From: 13-2-20CM-68-14 sp051955535
Lineage (GTDB): Bacteria > Actinomycetota > Thermoleophilia > Gaiellales > Gaiellaceae
Assembly (NCBI GenBank): GCA_051955535.1
Contig: JBQCGP010000024.1
Coordinates: forward strand, 35,257-99,256
Length of the DNA stretch: 64,000 nt
Direction: 5' to 3'
Shown here: one piece after another, positions 1-8,266 of the stretch
Layout: every line of letters begins with the position of its first letter
Numbering within the stretch: the stretch's first letter is position 1
Made by a program: the position numbers and the translations under genes
The notes under the pieces: model-generated
Told to the model about the DNA's origin: nothing
Database searches by the model: none
What the model saw: the letters and a program-made list of their open reading frames with translations, nothing else

Positions 1-425
1 TCGCGCATGCGACCTGGCACGTGCGAAACGGGCTCGACGCGGTCGAGCTGGAAGACGCCCTGGCCGCGCACGGCGCGCGGCGTCGCGCCGGTCCGCGCCG
101 CCCAGGCTTGCGTGAAGCCCTCCACCTCCGGCCGGGCGCCGACGACGCCGGGGAGGTCGTCGTCGATTCCCACCGCCAGGGCCTCGAGCGCTTCCGCGCG
201 TCGCGGGCGAGCGAGGGCGAGGTTGTACGGAGGCGTCCGCACCGCTGCTCCCTGGACACCGTCCTCCTCGGCCAGCCAGAGGAAGTGCTCCGGGTAGAAG
301 GGCGGATGATCGCGGAGCGTTCCCGCGATCCCGAGGATCAGATTGTGGCGAGCCTCGTCTTCGAGCAGCAGCGACCCCGCGGCGTCGAGGAAGGCGACCG
401 GATCGTCGAGGCGACGGACCTTCAT
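1..425 (-). CDS. GNAT-family N-acetyltransferase, partial
   Basis: The frame starts at ATG 425 on the minus strand and leaves the window on the left after 141 open codons, so the C-terminus is missing. The visible part resembles the N-terminal half of stand-alone GNAT acetyltransferases: a leading strand MKVRRLDD, a helix with RHNLILGI (residues 26-33), and an EHFLWLAEEDG strand. The acetyl-CoA-binding loop would lie beyond the edge, so the substrate cannot be guessed. The gene is divergent from the proline dehydrogenase gene, with 26 nt between the two starts. The codon pattern is GC-rich in third positions throughout, which supports a real gene. Confidence 0.7.
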   Translation of the reverse strand, partial: MKVRRLDDPVAFLDAAGSLLLEDEARHNLILGIAGTLRDHPPFYPEHFLWLAEEDGVQGAAVRTPPYNLALARPRRAEALEALAVGIDDDLPGVVGARPEVEGFTQAWAARTGATPRAVRGQGVFQLDRVEPVSHVPGRMR

Positions 426-436
426 CGCCCGGAAAC

Positions 437-442
437 TACAAT
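437..442 (+). promoter_or_regulatory. -10 hexamer TACAAT, leaderless start of proline dehydrogenase
   Basis: TACAAT ends 9 nt before the GTG at 452 and no Shine-Dalgarno sequence is present, so transcription probably begins at or next to the start codon. Confidence 0.6.
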
Positions 443-451
443 TCGCCGCCC

Positions 452-1378
452 GTGATCTTCGATCGCGCGATCGTCCGGATGCTGCCGGCAGTGCCCAAGC
501 CTCTCGTCCACCGGCTGGCGTCGCGCTACATCTCGGGGCCGACGCTCGAGGATGCCTGCGACGTCGTCGCCACGTTGAACGCGGAAGGGAAGCTGGCGAC
601 GATCGACGTGCTCGGCGAGGAGATCACGCGCGCAGGCGAGGCGCGGGCGATCGCACAGGCATACCGCGACGTCTTCGAGACGATCGAGCGCCAGGCGCTC
701 GATTCGGGCGTGAGCGTGAAGCCGACTGCGCTCGGCCTCAAGCTCGACTACGGCCTCTGCCGCGAGAATCTCGAGTCCGTCGTCCAGGCTGCCGCGCGGC
801 GCGACAACTTCGTCCGGATCGACATGGAGGACTCGTCGACGACCGACGAGACGCTGCGCCTCTATCGCGAACTGCGCGCCGCCGGCTACGACAACGTCGG
901 CGTCGTCCTGCAGGCGCGGCTGCGGCGGACGCTCGGCGACATCCGAGGGCTCGCCGACCTGCAGCCGAGCGTGCGGATCTGCAAGGGCATCTACATCGAG
1001 CCGCCAGAGCGCGCCTACCAGGGCTACGAAGAGGTGCGCAGCAACTTCCTGCGCGCTTTGGAGGCATTGCTCGACGCAGGGTGCTACGTGGGGATCGCGA
1101 CACACGACGAGTGGCTCGTCTCCGAGGGACGGCGAGTCGTCGCCCGCCGGAGGCTCGGACGCGACGAGTACGAGTTCCAGATGCTGTTCGGCGTCGCCGA
1201 GCCGCTCGGCGACGCGCTTGTGAGCGACGGGCACCGGCTTCGCATCTACGTCCCGTTCGGCGAGCACTGGTACGCGTACTCGATCCGGCGGCTGCAGGAG
1301 AACCCGAGCATCGCCGGCTACATCGCTGCGGACACCCTCGGCAGGCTGATGCCGCGTCGCAACGGCTCCGCTTCTTGA
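452..1378 (+). CDS. Proline dehydrogenase (stand-alone PRODH)
   Basis: Flavoenzyme that oxidises L-proline to pyrroline-5-carboxylate and passes electrons to the quinone pool. The 308 residues match the single-domain bacterial PRODH length. Family motifs are in order: SVKPTALG (88-95), RIDMED (122-127), QMLFG (243-247) and the C-terminal YVPFGEHWYAYSIRRLQE (266-283), whose arginine pair binds the proline carboxylate in characterised family members. The GTG at 452 is chosen because TACAAT lies 9 nt before it. The stop overlaps the TTG of the aminotransferase gene (TTGA), so the two are probably translated together. No P5C dehydrogenase is adjacent, although that is the usual partner. Confidence 0.93.
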   Translation: MIFDRAIVRMLPAVPKPLVHRLASRYISGPTLEDACDVVATLNAEGKLATIDVLGEEITRAGEARAIAQAYRDVFETIERQALDSGVSVKPTALGLKLDYGLCRENLESVVQAAARRDNFVRIDMEDSSTTDETLRLYRELRAAGYDNVGVVLQARLRRTLGDIRGLADLQPSVRICKGIYIEPPERAYQGYEEVRSNFLRALEALLDAGCYVGIATHDEWLVSEGRRVVARRRLGRDEYEFQMLFGVAEPLGDALVSDGHRLRIYVPFGEHWYAYSIRRLQENPSIAGYIAADTLGRLMPRRNGSAS

Positions 1379-2394
1379 TCTGGGCCGAGGCCGAGGGTTG
1401 CCGCGTCGTCGACGACGGCGGCCGCGAGTACCTCGACCTGTCGGCGGGCTTCGGGGTTTCCGTGCTCGGCCACCGGAACCCGAGGATCCTCCAGGCGTGG
1501 CGCGAGCAGCGCGTCGTCCACGCGCTCGGCGATCTCGCGGAGGCCGAGGTGACGGCGGCGCTCCGCCGACGGCTGCCGCGGCCGTCGAAGCTCGGGGTCA
1601 CCGGCGAAGACGCGGTCGAGATCGCGCTGCGTACGGCGCTCCTCGCGACGGGTAAGCCGGGGATCCTCGCATTCGAGGGCGCCTACCACGGCACCGGCCT
1701 GCTCGCGCTCGCGGCGACGTCGATCGACGGCTTCCGCTTGCCCTTCCGGACGTGGCTGCCCGGGCCGGTCTACCGGCGCCGCTTCGGCGACGACCCGGGG
1801 CCCCTGCCGGCCCGCTGCGGCTGCGTGATCGTGGAGCCGGTGCAGGCGCGCGGCGGCGCGAACGTTCCGCCGCCGGACTTCCTTCGCATCCTGCGCCGCC
1901 GCTGCACCGCGCGTGGGGCCCTGCTGATCGTCGACGCTGTCTACGCGGGGCTCGGCCGGACGGGTGAGCTCTGGCCCGGGGCCGAGTACGCCGACGTGCT
2001 CGTCGTCGGCAAGGCGCTCGGACACGGGCTGCCGATCTCGGCCGCGCTGTTCTACCGCGAGGATCTCGCCGAGGCCTGGTCGCTAGGCGACGAGGACGTC
2101 TACACACACACGCACGTCGGCAACCCCTTGGCCGCCGCGGCCGCGCACGTGGTGCTCGACGAGGTGCCCGACCTGCTCGAGCGGGTCGAGGTGGCGGGCG
2201 AGCGGTTCGAGCGCGCCGGGTGGCACGGCCGCGGGCTCCTTCGGGCACACGAAGGGGATGCCGAGGAGGCGCTGCGGCGCGGCGTGATCGTCGTGCCCGC
2301 CGGTCCCGGCGGCCGGCTGATCTCGGCGACGCCGCCGCTGACGATCAGCGACGAGGAGATCGACGAGGCGATCGAGCGGCTCGGGCGGGGCTAG
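1375..2394 (+). CDS. Class III PLP-dependent aminotransferase
   Basis: Fold-type I aminotransferase of the ornithine/acetylornithine/glutamate-semialdehyde class. Visible features are GREYLDLSAGFGV (17-29), the EGAYHG loop (101-106), EPVQARGG (154-161), VDAVYAGLGRTG (186-197) and the PLP lysine in VVGKALGHG (K213). The usual acidic residue after the conserved aspartate (DE in the family) is Ala here (D187-A188). TTG 1375 is the only start in frame that begins just ahead of the first conserved strand, and it overlaps the upstream stop as TTGA. At 339 residues it is short for the family, lacking some N-terminal residues. Its pairing with proline dehydrogenase suggests it acts on glutamate semialdehyde/P5C, for example as an ornithine aminotransferase; this is inference. 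Confidence 0.85.
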   Translation: MIWAEAEGCRVVDDGGREYLDLSAGFGVSVLGHRNPRILQAWREQRVVHALGDLAEAEVTAALRRRLPRPSKLGVTGEDAVEIALRTALLATGKPGILAFEGAYHGTGLLALAATSIDGFRLPFRTWLPGPVYRRRFGDDPGPLPARCGCVIVEPVQARGGANVPPPDFLRILRRRCTARGALLIVDAVYAGLGRTGELWPGAEYADVLVVGKALGHGLPISAALFYREDLAEAWSLGDEDVYTHTHVGNPLAAAAAHVVLDEVPDLLERVEVAGERFERAGWHGRGLLRAHEGDAEEALRRGVIVVPAGPGGRLISATPPLTISDEEIDEAIERLGRG

Positions 2395-3109
2395 ACAGCG
2401 GCTTGTCGGCCATCAGCACGAACTGCCCTGGGACGCGGGGATCTTTCTCCCGCCAGTACGTTTTGTAGATCGTCGAGAACTCCTCGAGCGAGCGGATCGT
2501 GAGCCCGGCGCCGGCGACTGCAGTGACGATCTGGCCGAGCCGCCAGAAACGCTGGCGCTTCTCCTCGGTTGCGGCCGGTCCGGTCAGCTCGAAGTGGCGC
2601 CAGCCGACTCCGGCCAGCTCCTCCTCGTTGAAGTAGTCCTCGCGCCAATGCGACGCCTGGTCGACGCACGCGGACACCGGGTGGTCGTCGTAGGCGAGCA
2701 GCATGCCGCCCGGCTTCAGCGCGGCAACGACACCCTTTGCCCATGCATCGAGGTCGTGCAACCAGTGGAAGATGCCGCCGCCGGTGTAGACGAGGTTGAA
2801 GCGGCCGCGCTCGAGCTGCAGCGGCAGCGCTTGGACGTCGGCCTCGAAGAAGACCGCGTTCGGCACGCGCTCGCGCGCCACAGCAGTCGCCTCCGCGGAG
2901 ATGTCGACACCTGTGACCAGCGCGCCGAGCTCGACCAGTTCCGCAGTCGACTCACCGGTCGCGCACTGGAGGTGGAGGACGTGTTTGCCCTTGAGCTCTG
3001 GTAGGCGCTCGCGGATCGCCGGCGGGATCTCGAGCTGACCCGCCATCGCGTCGGTGCGGCGGCGGTGGATCTCGTCCCACGCTCTTCGGTTGTAGTCGGT
3101 CGGCTCCAT
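2345..3109 (-). CDS. Class I SAM-dependent methyltransferase
   Basis: A 254-residue methyltransferase with a Rossmann core: motif I is HVLHLQCATGEST (about 42-54), followed by the acidic loop VTGVDIS, then FFEADVQALPL and the post-motif strand LKPGGMLLAYDDHP. The HLQC form of motif I is common in stand-alone enzymes of this fold. The substrate is unknown. ATG 3109 is preferred over an upstream in-frame ATG because homologous folds begin with this NRRAWDEIH helix. It follows the FabL gene by 4 nt and is probably cotranscribed. Its 3' end overlaps the convergent aminotransferase gene by 50 nt, and the arginine-rich last 18 residues lie in that overlap. Confidence 0.85.
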   Translation of the reverse strand: MEPTDYNRRAWDEIHRRRTDAMAGQLEIPPAIRERLPELKGKHVLHLQCATGESTAELVELGALVTGVDISAEATAVARERVPNAVFFEADVQALPLQLERGRFNLVYTGGGIFHWLHDLDAWAKGVVAALKPGGMLLAYDDHPVSACVDQASHWREDYFNEEELAGVGWRHFELTGPAATEEKRQRFWRLGQIVTAVAGAGLTIRSLEEFSTIYKTYWREKDPRVPGQFVLMADKPLSSPARAARSPRRSPRR

Positions 3110-3113
3110 GGCC

Positions 3114-3854
3114 CTATTGAGCCAGCAGCGAGAACCCGCCGTCCACAACAAGCGTGTGGCCGCAGACCATCTCAGCCCCGGGCGAGCAGAGCCACGTGAC
3201 GGCGTCCGAGACGTCGGCGGGCTCGACAAGGCGGCCGGCGGGTGTTCGCTCGCGGCCGATTCGCAGCATCTCGTCCCGGTTCGGAAAGTGCTCGAGCGCG
3301 TCGGTCTCGACCACGCCCGCCGAGATAGCGTTGACGCGGATCCCGTGTGGCGCCAGCTCGACCGCCAGGTACCGCACGAGCGACTCGAGGGCCGCCTTCG
3401 AGGTGCCGACGGCGACGTAGTTCTCGAGCACGCGCACGGAGCCGAGGCTCGAGATGCCGACGATCGACGAACCCCGCGGCATTTGCGGCACCGCCGCCTG
3501 GGCGAGTCCGAGCAGCGCGTATGCGTTCGCGTCGAGCGTCCAGTCCCAGTGTTTCTTCTCCAGCTCGAGTGCTGGACGGATGACTCCCGTCGCGGCGTTG
3601 TGGACGAGCGCCTGGAGCTGTCCGAGCTCCGCGACTTGGCGGACGACGCGTTCGGAGGAGACGTTGCCGCGCACGAGCACCGGCTCGGCGCCGGCCCCGC
3701 GCAGCTCCTCGGCCGTGGCCTCTGCCGCGCTGTCGTTGCGGAGGTAGCCGATCGCGACGCGCGCCGCGCCGAGCTCCGCGAACCGCAGCGCGATCGCCTT
3801 GCCGATACCGCGCGAGCCGCCGGTCACGAAGACCGAGGCGCCGTCGAAGCTCAC
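3114..3854 (-). CDS. fabL: Enoyl-ACP reductase III, FabL type (SDR)
   Basis: Short-chain dehydrogenase that should reduce trans-2-enoyl-ACP in fatty acid elongation. The nucleotide-binding TGGSRGIGKA lies at 11-20. The stretches HWDWTLDANAYALL, ISSLGSVRVLENYVAVGTSK and DALEHFPNRDEML match the diagnostic regions of Bacillus FabL, including the FabL-type catalytic Tyr/Lys arrangement, rather than FabG or FabI. Length is 246 residues, normal for FabL. GTG 3854 is the start. The gene lies 4 nt upstream of a methyltransferase gene on the same strand. A FabI-type enzyme is encoded separately at 51080, so this genome has two unrelated enoyl reductases. FabL proteins are known for low triclosan sensitivity. 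The FabL assignment rests on remembered motif similarity. Confidence 0.85.
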   Translation of the reverse strand: MSFDGASVFVTGGSRGIGKAIALRFAELGAARVAIGYLRNDSAAEATAEELRGAGAEPVLVRGNVSSERVVRQVAELGQLQALVHNAATGVIRPALELEKKHWDWTLDANAYALLGLAQAAVPQMPRGSSIVGISSLGSVRVLENYVAVGTSKAALESLVRYLAVELAPHGIRVNAISAGVVETDALEHFPNRDEMLRIGRERTPAGRLVEPADVSDAVTWLCSPGAEMVCGHTLVVDGGFSLLAQ

Positions 3855-3873
3855 GTCTGGAACGGCCCCGGCC

Positions 3874-3905
3874 GGGGTCTGACCCCAGAAGAGGCCGAAA
3901 CGGAC
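3874..3905. repeat. Palindromic element GGGGTCTGACCCC, copy 1
   Basis: GGGGTC-T-GACCCC (3874-3886) is followed after exactly 11 nt by AAACGGAC (3898-3905). The same layout recurs at 3977 and 18569, and the palindrome alone at 22769. It lies upstream of the fabL start, downstream of the 92-residue gene. Confidence 0.8.
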
Positions 3906-3976
3906 AGCGGCAAGGTGGCCCGACGGGGCCGAAGCCTCTGTTCATGCGGGCGCGGTCGTCCCGCCGGGACACGGCC

Positions 3977-4008
3977 GGGGTCTGACCCCAAACAAGTCCT
4001 AAACGGAC
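3977..4008. repeat. Palindromic element GGGGTCTGACCCC, copy 2
   Basis: Palindrome 3977-3989, 11-nt spacer, AAACGGAC 4001-4008. The same orientation as copy 1 about 100 nt away, and the preceding GGCC is also shared. Together the two copies fill most of the 160-nt gap. Confidence 0.8.
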
Positions 4009-4014
4009 GACCGT

Positions 4015-4293
4015 TCACGGGCGGCGCGGCAACGGTTCGTCGGCCGGGGCGGAGCTCGGAAGCTCGCCCCAGCCCGGCACGTCGCGCCGGACCCGACCGC
4101 CGGTCTCGGCCTTCGAGGAGGCGTGCCCGAGGCTGTCGAGCAGCTCCATCTTCTCCTCGCCGTATCGCCGCACGGGATCGTCCTCGGGAAGATCCTTGAC
4201 GAGCTCCTCTACCCGCGCACGGAGCTGGTACGCGAACTGCGGTGTTGCCGGGCCGACGAGCGCATCGATCGCTTGTTTCGTTGCCTGAGGCAT
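4015..4293 (-). CDS. Hypothetical 92-residue protein
   Basis: Not recognised. A small soluble protein with no membrane segment or signal peptide. An N-terminal helical part (QATKQAIDALVGPATPQFAYQLRARVEELVKD) is followed by a charged PEDDPVRRYGEEKMELLDSLG segment and a proline-rich tail. The Asp-Pro-Val-Arg-Arg-Tyr-Gly segment looks like a conserved small actinobacterial protein, but I cannot name it. ATG 4293 is chosen because the region further upstream overlaps the divergent transporter gene. The start codons of the two divergent genes are 13 nt apart. Confidence 0.6.
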   Translation of the reverse strand: MPQATKQAIDALVGPATPQFAYQLRARVEELVKDLPEDDPVRRYGEEKMELLDSLGHASSKAETGGRVRRDVPGWGELPSSAPADEPLPRRP

Positions 4294-4306
4294 CGCTCGG
4301 AGCCTA

Positions 4307-5233
4307 ATGGGTAGGTTCGAAGCGATGCGCCGCCCGGAGACCGCCGACCTGATGCTGCTCGTCACGGTCGTGATCTGGTCGCTCAACTTCACCGTCACGA
4401 AGTACGTCCTCGACCAGGGCTTCGAGCCGCTTGCGTACGGCGGCTTGCGTTTCGCGGCCGCTGCGGCGCTCTTCGCGGGCGTGACCTACGGGCGCGAGCG
4501 CTCGTTCCACCTGACCCGCCGTGACGCCCTCTACCTGGCCGGAGCGGCGGTGGTCGGGATCTTCCTGAACCAGGTCACCTTCGTCTACGGGACGAAGCTG
4601 ACGACCGCCGCGACGGTGGCGTTGATCTTCGGGACGATGCCGATCCTGACGGCGCTGTTCGCGCGCGTCGGTCGGATCGAGCAGCTGCACAGCCGCTTCT
4701 GGCTCGCTGCCGCGACCTGCTTCGGCGGAGTCGTTCTCGTCGCCGTCGGCGCCCAGGGTGGCATCTCCGGCAACGCCTGGGGTTATCTGCTCGATCTCGG
4801 CGGCGCTGCCACCTGGGCCGCGTACTCGGTGGCGATCGCGCCGCTGATGCGCCGCTACACGGCGTCGCGCCTGAGCGCCTGGGCGCTCTCGATCGGCGCC
4901 GGCATGCTGCTCGCGGCGGGAGCCCCGCAGCTCGCGAGCCAGAATTACGCGGCGCTGCCGGCCGTAGTCTGGCTCGCATACGTCTTCGCCGTGGTCGGCC
5001 CGCTCTTCGTGACGAACCTGCTCTGGTTCAACGCGATCCACCGCGTCGGCCCGTCGCGCGCGGCGCTCTACACGAATCTTCAGCCGTTTCTCGGCGCCGT
5101 GTTCGCGCTCTTGATCCTTTCCGAGTCGATGACGAGGATTCAGGTGGTGGGGGGTCTGCTGATCGGCGCCGGCATCGTCCTATCCAGCCGCCGGGAGCCC
5201 GTCGCAATCGCCCAGCCGACACGCGCGCGATGA
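4307..5233 (+). CDS. EamA/DMT-family transporter
   Basis: Drug/metabolite-superfamily exporter with ten predicted membrane helices in two EamA repeats. The first repeat begins LLVTVVIWSLNFTVTKYVL; the second begins with LLDLGGAATWAAYSVAIAP and contains the typical YTNLQPFLGAVFALLILSE near its end. The substrate is unknown. ATG 4307 has a weak GGAG four nt upstream; ATG 4325 is an equally plausible start. The stop overlaps the ATG of the next gene (ATGA), so this and the 14-TMS exporter form an operon. Confidence 0.88.
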   Translation: MGRFEAMRRPETADLMLLVTVVIWSLNFTVTKYVLDQGFEPLAYGGLRFAAAAALFAGVTYGRERSFHLTRRDALYLAGAAVVGIFLNQVTFVYGTKLTTAATVALIFGTMPILTALFARVGRIEQLHSRFWLAAATCFGGVVLVAVGAQGGISGNAWGYLLDLGGAATWAAYSVAIAPLMRRYTASRLSAWALSIGAGMLLAAGAPQLASQNYAALPAVVWLAYVFAVVGPLFVTNLLWFNAIHRVGPSRAALYTNLQPFLGAVFALLILSESMTRIQVVGGLLIGAGIVLSSRREPVAIAQPTRAR

Positions 5234-6759
5234 GTATGAAGGAACGTCTTGCCCGCAAGCCGCCGGGCTATCAGTTCACGATCGGCCGCGTCCTGGCGAT
5301 CTACTCGGGGCTGATGGTGGCGCTGCTGCTGGCCGCGCTCGACCAGACGATCGTCGCCACCGCGCTGCCCAAGGTCGTCTCCGACCTCGGCGGGATCACG
5401 CAGTACGCCTGGGTCTTCACCGCCTACATGCTCGGCTCGACCGTGACCGTGCCGTTGTACGGGAAGCTCGGCGACGCCCACGGGCGTAAGCCGCTTTTCA
5501 TCGTTGCGATCGTGATCTTCCTCGTGGGGTCGGCGCTCTGCGGCCTGTCGCAGAACATGTGGGAGCTCGTCGTCTTCCGCGCGATCCAGGGAGTGGGCGC
5601 CGGCGGGCTCTTTCCGCTGACGCTCGCGATGGTCGGGATGATCGTGCCCCCGCGCGACCGCGGCCGCTACCAGGGACTGATCGGCTCGGTCTTCGCCGGG
5701 GCGTCGATCATCGGGCCGCTCATCGGCGGCTTCATCGTCGACAACACGAGCTGGCGCTGGATCTTCTACGTGAATCTGCCGGTGGGAGGCCTCGCCCTCA
5801 TCGTGATCCTCGTGACGATGCCGCGGCGGGCCTACCGGCAAGACCATTCGATCGACTGGCTCGGCGCCGGCATCCTCGCGGCCGGCACGACGGCCTTGCT
5901 GCTGGGGCTCGTATGGGGCGGGAACGAGTACGCATGGGCCTCGCCCGAGGTCGTGGTCGCGCTCGGGGGCGCCGCGTTCTTCCTGGCCGTCTTTGCCGTT
6001 GTCGAGCGGCAAGTCAAGGAGCCGATCCTGCCGTTCGACATCCTGCGCAACCAAACCGTGGCCTCGAGCGTCGCCTGCATGGCCCTGGTCGGAGCGGCGA
6101 TGTTCGGGACGATCAGCTACGTCCCGCTCTTCGTCCAGGGCGTCATCGGCACTTCGGCGACGTCATCGGGCGTCGTGCTGACGCCGCTGATCCTCGGGGC
6201 CGTAACGACAAGCTTCATCTCGGGCCAGATCGTCTCCCGAACCGGCCGCTACCGGCCGAACACGCTCATCGGCCCCGTGCTGCTGGGTACGGGGATGTTC
6301 CTCTTGTGGCGCATGGACATCCACACCACGAACGCGGAGGCGGCGCGCAACATGGTCGTCGCGGGGATCGGCCTCGGGATGATGATGCAGATCTTCGTCT
6401 TGTCGGTCCAGAACTCGGTGGGACGCCGCGCGATGGGCTCGGCGACCGCGCTGACGCAGTTCGCGCGCTCCATCGGCGCCACGCTCGGCGTCAGCATCAT
6501 GGGCGTGATCATCAACCAGAACCTGCCCCCGAAGGTCAGCACCAGCAGCGTCGCCGTCCACCGGTTGCCGCTGGCAGGGCGGGTCGCCCTCGCGCACGCG
6601 ATTCGACCGGCGTTTCTGTTCGGAGTCGTGCTCTGCGCGGCGGTGTTCGTGATCTCGCTGGTCTGGGTTCGCGAGGCGCCGCTCCGCACCGAGCTCGAGG
6701 ACCTTCCCGTCGGAGACGAGGCATCGCCCCAGCCGGGAACGCGCGCGGCGGCGCGTTAA
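5230..6759 (+). CDS. MFS drug exporter, DHA2 (EmrB/QacA) type
   Basis: A 509-residue proton-coupled exporter with fourteen predicted helices. Family motifs are visible: LDQTIVATALPKV in the first helix (motif D1), GKLGDAHGRKPLF (motif A), RAIQGVGAGGLFPL (motif B) and SIIGPLIGGFI (motif C), all typical of the EmrB/QacA branch. The family extrudes hydrophobic drugs; the substrate here is not known. The start overlaps the upstream EamA gene stop (ATGA). The stop is 10 nt before the hpd start, so transcription may continue into the tyrosine-degradation genes. Confidence 0.93.
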   Translation: MSMKERLARKPPGYQFTIGRVLAIYSGLMVALLLAALDQTIVATALPKVVSDLGGITQYAWVFTAYMLGSTVTVPLYGKLGDAHGRKPLFIVAIVIFLVGSALCGLSQNMWELVVFRAIQGVGAGGLFPLTLAMVGMIVPPRDRGRYQGLIGSVFAGASIIGPLIGGFIVDNTSWRWIFYVNLPVGGLALIVILVTMPRRAYRQDHSIDWLGAGILAAGTTALLLGLVWGGNEYAWASPEVVVALGGAAFFLAVFAVVERQVKEPILPFDILRNQTVASSVACMALVGAAMFGTISYVPLFVQGVIGTSATSSGVVLTPLILGAVTTSFISGQIVSRTGRYRPNTLIGPVLLGTGMFLLWRMDIHTTNAEAARNMVVAGIGLGMMMQIFVLSVQNSVGRRAMGSATALTQFARSIGATLGVSIMGVIINQNLPPKVSTSSVAVHRLPLAGRVALAHAIRPAFLFGVVLCAAVFVISLVWVREAPLRTELEDLPVGDEASPQPGTRAAAR

Positions 6760-6769
6760 AGTGCAAGAG

Positions 6770-7870
6770 ATGAGCTCGACCGACTTCATGCCGCTCGAAG
6801 GCTGGGATCACGTCGAGCTCTGGGTCGGCAACGCCAAGCAGGCCGCCTACTTCTACGAGCACGCTTTCGGGTTCACACGAACCGCCTACGCGGGGCCCGA
6901 GACCGGTGTGCGCGACCGCGCCTCCTACGTCCTCGAGCAGGGCGACATCCGGCTCGTCCTGACGAGCGGATTGCGCGAGGACAGCGAGATCACCCGCTTC
7001 GCCTGCCGACACGGCGACGGCGGCCACTGCATCGGGCTACGCGTCCCTAGTGCCCAGGAGGCGTATCGCCAGGCCGTCCAGCGGGGGGCCCGCGGCACCG
7101 CCGAGCCGCATTGGCTGGAGGACGAGTTCGGCCGCATCGAGCTCGCGTCGATCGGGACCTACGGAGACGTCGTTCACACGTTCGTGAACCGCAAGGACTA
7201 CGCCGGCCCGTACCTGCCTGGCTACCGCTCAACGCTCGACAACGGGCATCCCGACTCAGGCGTCGGCCTCAAGGCGCTCGACCACGTCGTCGGCAACGTC
7301 GAGCTCGGCCGGATGGACCACTGGGTCGGCTTCTACGAGCGCGTCTTCGGGATGACGAACATCGTCCACTTCGGCGACGACCAGATCCAGACGGAGTACT
7401 CGGCGCTGATGTCGAAGGTGATGTCGGACGGGAGCGGCAAGATCAAGTTCCCGATCAACGAGCCCGCCGAAGGCAAGCGCAAGAGCCAGATCGAGGAGTA
7501 CCTCGAGTTCAACCACGGCCCCGGCGTCCAGCACATCGCGATGCAGACGGACGACATCGTTCGCACGGTCGCGACCCTCAAGGAGCGAGGCGTCCTCTTC
7601 CTCGACACGCCCGACACGTACTACGAGGACGTCGAGGCCCGCGTCGGCGAGATCTCCGAGGACTACGCCGACCTGCGGCGGCTGAAGATCCTGGCCGACC
7701 GCGACGACGACGGCTACCTGCTGCAGATCTTCACCAAGACCGCGCAGGACCGGCCAACCGTGTTCTTCGAGGTGATCGAGCGCCACGGCGCGACTACCTT
7801 CGGCGAGGGCAACTTCAAGGCCCTTTTCGAATCGATCGAGCGCGAGCAGGCGCTGCGCGGCAACCTCTGA
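6770..7870 (+). CDS. hpd: 4-Hydroxyphenylpyruvate dioxygenase
   Basis: Non-haem iron dioxygenase that converts 4-hydroxyphenylpyruvate to homogentisate in tyrosine breakdown. Two tandem VOC-type domains are present. The iron ligands of the family correspond to H172 in LDHVVGNV, H255 in GPGVQHIAMQ and E334 in FFEVIERHG. The C-terminal helix ends with FGEGNFKALFESIEREQ, which is diagnostic. Length is 366 residues, normal for the family. ATG 6770 is preferred over an in-frame GTG at 6761. The next gene starts inside the stop codon. hmgA (12135) and an FAH-family gene (9607) lie downstream on the same strand. Confidence 0.96.
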   Translation: MSSTDFMPLEGWDHVELWVGNAKQAAYFYEHAFGFTRTAYAGPETGVRDRASYVLEQGDIRLVLTSGLREDSEITRFACRHGDGGHCIGLRVPSAQEAYRQAVQRGARGTAEPHWLEDEFGRIELASIGTYGDVVHTFVNRKDYAGPYLPGYRSTLDNGHPDSGVGLKALDHVVGNVELGRMDHWVGFYERVFGMTNIVHFGDDQIQTEYSALMSKVMSDGSGKIKFPINEPAEGKRKSQIEEYLEFNHGPGVQHIAMQTDDIVRTVATLKERGVLFLDTPDTYYEDVEARVGEISEDYADLRRLKILADRDDDGYLLQIFTKTAQDRPTVFFEVIERHGATTFGEGNFKALFESIEREQALRGNL

Positions 7871-8238
7871 ACGTCTCGCTCGATCATGCGCAGGTGCTGG
7901 CACCGCCTGACGGGGTCGACGAGTCGCGTCGCTTTTACGCCGATGTCATCGGGCTCGAACCGATCGATCGGCCCTCGACGATGGGCGGCGTCGGCGCATG
8001 GTTCGCCGCCGGCGCGCAGCAGCTGCACATCTCGGAGGAGGAAGGGTTCGTGCCGGCGACGCGGGCGCATCCGGCCTTCGAGCTAGAGGGCAGCGAGCTC
8101 GACGCGCTGGCCGGACGCCTCGAGGCCGCCGGCGCCGAGGTTCGCTGGGACGACCGGCTTCCCGGCGCGCGCTGCTTCTACACGTTCGACCCAGCTGGCA
8201 ACCGGCTCGAGTTCCTCGCGCGGGCGCAGGCGTCGTAA
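7867..8238 (+). CDS. VOC-family (glyoxalase/dioxygenase fold) protein, probable CTG start
   Basis: A small single-unit VOC protein of about 123 residues. It has the initial LDHAQVLAPP strand, SRRFYADVIGL helix, a metal-site-like LHISEE, and the terminal YTFDPAGNRLEFLA strand typical of the fold. The reaction is unknown. The first strand begins right at 7867, where a CTG overlaps the hpd stop (CTGA), in the same arrangement as the ATGA, GTGA and TTGA junctions nearby. The next in-frame start, GTG 7894, would cut the first strand. I therefore annotate a CTG start, as an inference. Confidence 0.75.
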   Translation: MNVSLDHAQVLAPPDGVDESRRFYADVIGLEPIDRPSTMGGVGAWFAAGAQQLHISEEEGFVPATRAHPAFELEGSELDALAGRLEAAGAEVRWDDRLPGARCFYTFDPAGNRLEFLARAQAS

Positions 8239-8266
8239 CAGCGCCGAAAACCGCGATGCTTTGCGC

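Noticed and set aside
343..1374. Upstream part of the long open frame that ends with the aminotransferase
   Set aside because: It overlaps the clear proline dehydrogenase in another frame and encodes low-complexity Arg/Ala/Pro sequence, a shadow of high-GC coding DNA.
6761..6769. GTG 6761 as the hpd start
   Set aside because: ATG 6770 is in frame, and the extra three residues are not part of the conserved N-terminus. A minor uncertainty.
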